Part shown: piece by piece, positions 58,683-64,000 of the stretch
Layout: each line of letters starts with the position of its first letter
Position numbering within the stretch: position 1 is the first letter of the stretch
DNA from: Rhynchospora pubera
Taxonomy: Eukaryota > Streptophyta > Magnoliopsida > Poales > Cyperaceae
Assembly (NCBI GenBank): GCA_028095005.1
Contig: CM051459.1
Location: 255,178,229 to 255,242,228 of the forward strand
Direction of reading: 5' to 3'
DNA: 64,000 bases
The notes under the pieces: generated by a model
What the model saw: only the letters and a program-made list of their open reading frames with translations
The model's database searches: none
Told to the model about the DNA's origin: nothing
Program-made: the position numbers and the translations under genes

Positions 58683-59180
58683 TGTAATAATTTGACACAG
58701 CAAATACAAACACAAGAACACACGAATTTTAACGAGGTTCAGCACCAATTTAGTGCCTACGTCCTCCACAACTCACGCACCCTCTTTCTTTTATTTTCTG
58801 TTTTAATTTTTCAGATACAATCTTTTTTTAGGGAGAAGGGAAAGATAAATAGACAAAAAAATACATAAGGCAACTAGCCAATTTGGTAATAACAATAAAA
58901 GAAAATATTCTTGTCCTAAATCTCCAAATTTCCTTCTCTTCTGACATAAATCAGATCCTTTTCATATGGAAATATACCAACCTATATGCAGCCCTCATAT
59001 CTTGAAGGATTTGACAACAAATACCAAATTAAACTTGCCAAATATGCTAGGTCGGTAACGAACTCGGACCGAGTTGTTTACAACTCGGACCGAGATGGCA
59101 TCTTTGGGCTGTCAGATTTTTCTGCTCGGTCCGATTTGACCCTAACTCGGACCGAGTTGGAAATGAATGAATTTTGTACA
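58683..59180 (-). repeat. Copia A 5' LTR
   Basis: 498 bases, plus-strand view TGTAATAATTTGACAC ... GAATTTTGTACA, followed by the duplication GCCCT at 59181. Differs from the 3' LTR by about 8 substitutions and one A insertion. Confidence 0.95.
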
Positions 59181-60040
59181 GCCCTTGGTCAAACACAGGC
59201 TCAGACCCGTCCGAAGATGTCCCAACTCCCAACCAACTAGCAAGCACAACGTGTTCCTGCTAGTGCCATGCACCAAGAAGATAGCTACAATACCTTTCCA
59301 GAATGATTACCTATTTTGCGACCTCATCTAGACATGGATAGGAACATGCAGCTTCAAGAAGTTTTTATAAAATTAAGAGTATGCTGCCTTTGATATTAAT
59401 TGTTCATATACTTCGATATTAGTTAGCTCACAAGAGATAATGGTTTCAGATTACATGCTCCTGGATTAATCTTTCTTATGAAAGCAATTGAGTTTTTTTT
59501 TTATTCTTTTACTTTAGTGTCAAACTCAACAAGATGTCTCGCTGATTAGGTAATTTTACATGGGTTAATTTAAGCAACTCGAGGAGTTTCCCTTTCCTAT
59601 GGAGTTTCCTGCCACTTGCCAGGCTAAACTTAGCCAACTGCTTAACACTTTTGTTGAAGGCTCTCTCAGAAATTTTTGTACTTGTCATTTTCATTTTGAA
59701 TTCACGAGTTATGACTAATACTAACCATACTGATTTGTGTTTATATTTTTGGATTGAATTTAGAACTTACTGAGGTTCACAAGTACATAATCGATCTATT
59801 ACATGCATTCATATGATTGTGTACCCGAGAAGGTTTTAGGTCTTGTTCCTGCACCTAGCTAAATAAGAGCATAGAAGCACTAGGCTAGACCGCTAGAAGC
59901 GTTGTATGATTCGTCTTTTTTGGTAGTTTATGCACACATTTAGTTTAACAGTTTAACCTAATACGAAAAAAGATGTGAAATGAATAGGTTCTGCATCTTA
60001 CTATCCTATTTCTGATCCAAATATTTTGTGCCAGCTTAAT
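59181..60040 (+). pseudogene. TAF4 duplicate, 3' part
   Basis: 59186-59385 matches the second half of TAF4 exon 3 (62216-62415), including a damaged RST region: the stretch for IPFQ is followed by an in-frame stop where the gene has MLMPILRPHLDKDRD. From 59385 the match continues into the intron (62416 on), through TACTTACTGAGGTTCACAAG and GATTCGTCTTTTTTGGTAG, ending near 60035. No RST exon 4 was found. Before Copia A inserted, this joined directly to 43917. Confidence 0.85.
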
Positions 60041-60899
60041 TTGTTATTTATTTATTTGATTCTAATATACTAAAATTATTAATATATAGGCCATTCTCGT
60101 TCCAGATCCATATGATAGACAATGTAGGGGACTAAATTTCGGTCCCTTCTCAATTCATTTTTTTTATAATGCATTATTATAATCTCTGTCAGAAAAATAA
60201 AATTTTTTAAAGCAAAAACTATATCAATTTTTTGGAAAAAAAAGTGATTCTCAGCATAAATGTTTTTCACTTGAAGCAAAAATATTTTCACCATTAAGTT
60301 AAGTAGGACTAAATAAAGGTTTCATATTTTGAAAGAGGGATTGAGGGAACTAAAATTCGAACAATTAGTGCGAGGGAAAGGCCTATATATTATAAGTGCC
60401 TCGGGTGCCAAGGTCTGTCGAAGATCGGAGATCCTAGTTGAACTTAAGACCAATATCAATATCAAATGCAAATAGCTAAATCATGTCCATATCTTAAGGG
60501 AAATGTTTTGTTTTTCTGGATGTACTTTGGAGTAATTATATAAAAAATGGTTTATACATAATTCTTTCTTAAGAAAAGTAAGGATCATAGTTGGGGAAAT
60601 TTCTATTCTTTTACGATAATCGACTGAAAATCTGAAATATCCAAGCTTTACAAAATTACAACCTCAGAGTGTTTTTGGACCGTAGTGAAGCCCATTATCA
60701 CTGTCTAAAGCTTAAAGAGTACTCTAGAAAAGGCCCATTTTAAAGAGCTCAGTGGGTGTTTGGTTCCTCTTACAAAGCCCAATCTGTCTTCAGGCTTCGG
60801 TCTCGGTCGAAGTTGAAACTATGTGAATTATTTGTGTAACGAGTTCTAATTGAGTCAAACAGAATGATTAAAACCGCGACCAACCGCCACAGGAGTTTC
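60041..60899. other. Spacer and upstream region of TAF4
   Basis: Contains no recognisable gene. It must hold the TAF4 promoter, but no single element can be assigned with confidence. Confidence 0.4.
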
Positions 60900-61424
60900 T
60901 TCACAAATGGAGTTCCAGGTGAACTGGAGAGGTTTTTACCCTTTTTCCTTTTTATTTCGACCCTTTTCCCCTCGTTTTTATTCTTTTATTTGTAATTCTC
61001 TCCTCTTCATCAGCTTGGCAATTCATGATTCATGATTCTGCCTTTGTCACTCTTCTCTAGTCACCTTCAACACTTCTCTCTTTCTCTAGCCACAAAATTG
61101 GGGTACATGTGGTTTATTGTTTGGGATCTTCAAAAATTGAAGGAGAAATATAGAAATTGTCCGATTTGATTACCTCAGTGCCCTGCCCTCTCCTTTCCTC
61201 CTCTTCCAATTCCAAGTTCAGAGTTCCGACGACTCGCCTAGTCACCCTTCCAACTCCGCCTTTGAATCTGATCTGGTACGTAGTCTTTCTCGCCTCTGAC
61301 TGAATTCGCCTAGTAACCCAATTTTGGTTCAGCAGTATTCTTATCCGATACCTTCTTCATTTCACATTTTTAATATTACTGGCTTAGCTCTGCTGTCTCC
61401 TTGGGGTTCTGCAGATCAATCTAG
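60900..61424 (+). promoter_or_regulatory. TAF4 5' leader with intron
   Basis: Pyrimidine-rich leader. A donor ATCTG|GTACGT at 61275/61276 and an acceptor TTCTGCAG ending at 61414 define a 139-base leader intron, leaving ten bases before the ATG. The duplicated copy at 43205 covers the same donor, as CTAGTACGT, where the G of GT is preceded by a changed base. Confidence 0.6.
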
Positions 61425-64000
61425 ATGGATCCATCCATTGTCAAGCTCCTCGAAGAGGATGTGGTTGGTCCTATACTGCAATTTTTTGTTCATTTAATCT
61501 AAGTCTTTTTGCTTCAATAGTTGGTTCATTTATTTGCTTCTATAAAGCTGGTCTGCATTTCGTGCAGGACGAGAGTATGCATTCTGGTGCAGATGTTGAT
61601 GCGTTCACGGCAGCACTTAATCGCGACATTGGAGGTGACATGGATTCCACATCCGGGCCTTCTGATTCTGCCACTGGTAAAACTTCATTATACCTTTCTG
61701 CAAGATTGCTATAACGTCTACTTTGTTGATGTTATCGGGATCGGTGATAGCATTATGAACAAGAGCAACCATAGATCCCTTTAGAAAACCCGAAGTGAAC
61801 ACAAACCAAATGCAAAGAAAAGGGGGGAAACAATAGACAGAAAAAGAGGAAATAGCTCTGTGTCCTGTGTCCAGACTGGTACGATGGTCCAGCAATTGCT
61901 GCTGGCCATTACTGATAATTTTTTATACTGGGTATTGCAATTTATGTCTGTTAAAGAATTGTCTGACATTGAGCAAAGTTAAACAAAGCAAAAACAAAAG
62001 ATTGTCCTGTTTGGGTAAGTCTTTCTTATCTCCACGTGCTTTGGATACAGGTGGAACTTCCCAAGAAGTGGCTCCAAAACCAAATGAAGGGGCTGAGATG
62101 GGGCAAACTTCTGGTCAAACCCTTGAAAATCAACAAACTGAACAAGGAACAGTCATCTCTGATCAAAGCAACAGGGTTAGCCGAAACCCAGATGCAACTA
62201 CCAACCTGCCCCTTAGTCAAACCCAGGCTCAGACCCGTCCGAGGATGCAGCTCCCAACCAACCAACAAGCACAAGGTGTTACTGCTAGTGCCACAAAGAA
62301 GGCCGCAAAAGGTGGTGCACCTACGATACCTTTCCAGATGCTGATGCCTATTTTGCGACCTCATCTAGACAAGGATAGGGACATGCAGCTTCAGCAAGTT
62401 TTTACAAAATTACGAGTATGCTAGCTTTTATTGTTCATATATGTCCATATTGGTCAGTTCACAAGAGAAATTGGGTTCAGATTAAATGCTCATGGGTTAA
62501 TCTTTCTTACGCAAGCAATTAATTTTTTTTACTTTGGTTTCAATAAGATGTTTCATTAATTAGATAACTTTTTACATTGGTTAATTTAAGCAACTCGAGT
62601 GATTTGCCTTTCTGATTATACAATAGTTGGTTATGTCTAAATTTTGTATTCGAGAAAGCTTCTTCCCCAGTCTAAATTGCTTAGCACTGTTGTTGAAGGA
62701 TATCTAAGAAATCTTTGTACTTGCCATTTTCATTTTGAATTGATGACCACTAAAAGAAATTTAAGAGCAATATCTCTTTACATTCTGGGTTAATACTAAT
62801 CATAACTGGTTTATGTTTATATATTCTGATTGAATTTTGTACTTACTGAGGTTCACAAGTACATAACAGCATATGATTCGTCTTTTTTGGTAGTTTATGC
62901 ACATATTTAGTTTAACCTAATACAAAGAAGAATGGGAAATGAATAGTGTCTGTCAATATCAAGTTACTGTTATATACTGTGCTTTACTGTCTAGTAAATG
63001 TCTTTTTTAATATTCAGTGCTACATCTTACTATCCTATTTCTGATTCTTATGATTTGTGCCAGTTTTTTTTTTTTTTTAATGTTTTTAAATTTTTGTGTA
63101 TTTCTGAATTTCTGCAATAGTCTGACAGTTTCCTGTACTAGGCAGCCGCAAAGTAAGATTCACCTATTATCTTATAGCAAATACTCTCTGGCTTATTTCT
63201 TTACAGAGCAATGAGGTTACCAAAGAGGATTTTTTGAGGGTGATAAGGAACATTGTTGGAGATCAAATGCTTAGGCAAGCAGCTCATACAGTTCATCTGC
63301 AGGTTAGTATACTTGAGTGTCCATATATTCTTTCTGAAGCTTGTACCATTCCAGGTAGTAGAGTATTAGATGGCTCATTCTAGTCATCTTGGTTTGCATT
63401 GCTTGGATAGCAAATGATTTGTATGATCTGACTTCTTTGATGCCTTGCCTTGACAGATGCAAGCACAAGCGGTAAAAGCTGCACAAACAACCCCAACCAC
63501 TAATGCCAGTGCAAGCACAAGCACAAGTGCAGGGCCAACACCAAACTCTAACCTTGGCTCAGCCTCCAGTACAAATCCTAACCAATACTCCTTATTGAGT
63601 CAAGCCACATCTCAGCAGTTTTATCCTGGTGGATATCATCCTGCTCAAAAGGTTTCACTGGGTCAATCTCCCTCTCCAGCTCAGTTGCAAACAGAAAGCA
63701 AATTAGACCCTAAGGTCCCGCAACCTATGCCGAACCGACCAGGCATGGTGTCATCTTCGATGCAACAGCTCACTCGACCGACGCATCAGCATGGACCACA
63801 AGGTTCACAAACATCTATTGGGATGTTTGGACCTTCCTTTCCAAGGTGGGACAAAAAACTATTAGAATTTTAAATCTTCTGTTCTTGTTTTACCTTGTAA
63901 TTTACATCTGCCGTCATTGAACTTCAATTATTGACGTGTTCTTTACACAAGCAGATCAGGAAATTCCACTCCAACTCTTAGAGCTCCAACTGCACAATCT
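61425..64000 (+). CDS. TAF4: TAF4, TFIID subunit with RST domain (5' part)
   Basis: TAF4 is a histone-fold subunit of TFIID in the nucleus and helps assemble the RNA polymerase II pre-initiation complex. Exons by splice motif: 61425-61460 (MDPSIVKLLEED), 61568-61676 (DESMHSGADVDAFTAALNRD), 62051-62415, 63207-63302, 63457-63845 and from 63955 past the window end. All junctions keep one frame. Exon 1-2 residues match the strongly conserved plant TAF4 N-terminus. Exons 3-4 encode the RST domain: IPFQMLMPILRPHLDKDRD, QQVFTKLR, then NEVTKEDFLRVIRNIVGDQM and LRQAAHTVHLQ. Exon 5 is Gln/Ser/Thr/Pro-rich, as in relatives. The C-terminal TAF4 histone-fold region lies beyond the window. RST domains bind transcription factors. 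No damage is seen. Confidence 0.93.

Larger units (their letters stand above)
43918..59180 (-). mobile_element. Copia A: Ty1/copia LTR retrotransposon, interrupted
   Basis: Minus-strand element with its 5' LTR at 58683-59180 and its 3' LTR at 44208-44704. A partial extra copy of the 3' LTR begins at 43918. It is flanked by GCCCT at 43913-43917 and 59181-59185. The order gag, integrase, reverse transcriptase, RNase H is that of the copia superfamily. Its primer binding site and polypurine tract are intact. It is interrupted by Copia B (47404-57066). The LTRs differ by about 8 substitutions and one indel over 497 bases by eye, more than the LTRs of Copia B, which agrees with the nesting order. 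It inserted into a TAF4 pseudogene. Confidence 0.95.

Overview
The window is nuclear DNA of a flowering plant, most likely a eudicot. It is AT-rich, the host genes carry introns with plant-type GT..AG borders, and about half the sequence is recognisable plant transposons, with one insert of plastid DNA. I cannot name the species from sequence alone.

Host genes are few. A decayed Fizzy-related (CCS52/FZR) WD40 fragment lies at the left edge (596-948, minus). A short gene of unknown function with a VQELHRLY-type motif lies at 32056-32838 (plus). The 5' half of a TAF4 gene (TFIID subunit with an RST domain) lies at 61425-64000 (plus) and runs off the window. A truncated, start-less copy of the same TAF4 gene sits just upstream, split into 43195-43917 and 59181-60040.

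The split is explained by nested LTR retrotransposons. Copia A (minus, 43918-59180, TSD GCCCT) landed in the TAF4 pseudogene. Copia B (plus, 47404-57066, TSD TACCC) then landed in the integrase region of Copia A. Copia A is damaged: no visible protease, an Asn where integrase has its first catalytic Asp, a Tyr in the gag zinc knuckle, a frameshift and an in-frame stop. Copia B has nearly identical 1763-bp LTRs (7 substitutions by eye), an intact primer binding site and polypurine tract, but only a decayed pol interior. It looks like a recently mobilised non-autonomous element.

Other elements, left to right: a MULE (2670-4160) with a decayed 23-residue-repeat ORF; a pair of 298-300 bp palindromic MULE-type MITEs with perfect 9-bp TSDs (4241-4540, 34101-34398); five copies of a Tourist-like MITE; a 5'-truncated L1-type LINE with an open 1000-codon frame (8651-11925); a non-autonomous CACTA (15023-16265); an internally deleted hAT (17416-20693) that keeps the BED finger and the dimerisation domain but not the catalytic core; a plastid insert joining petL and trnR-ACG (about 21600-22290); several foldback MITEs; and tRNA-derived SINEs. 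The rest is AT-rich intergenic DNA in which I see no gene.

Most boundaries were set by reading target-site duplications directly. Superfamily names rest on TSD length, terminal motifs and protein motifs, not on database searches.
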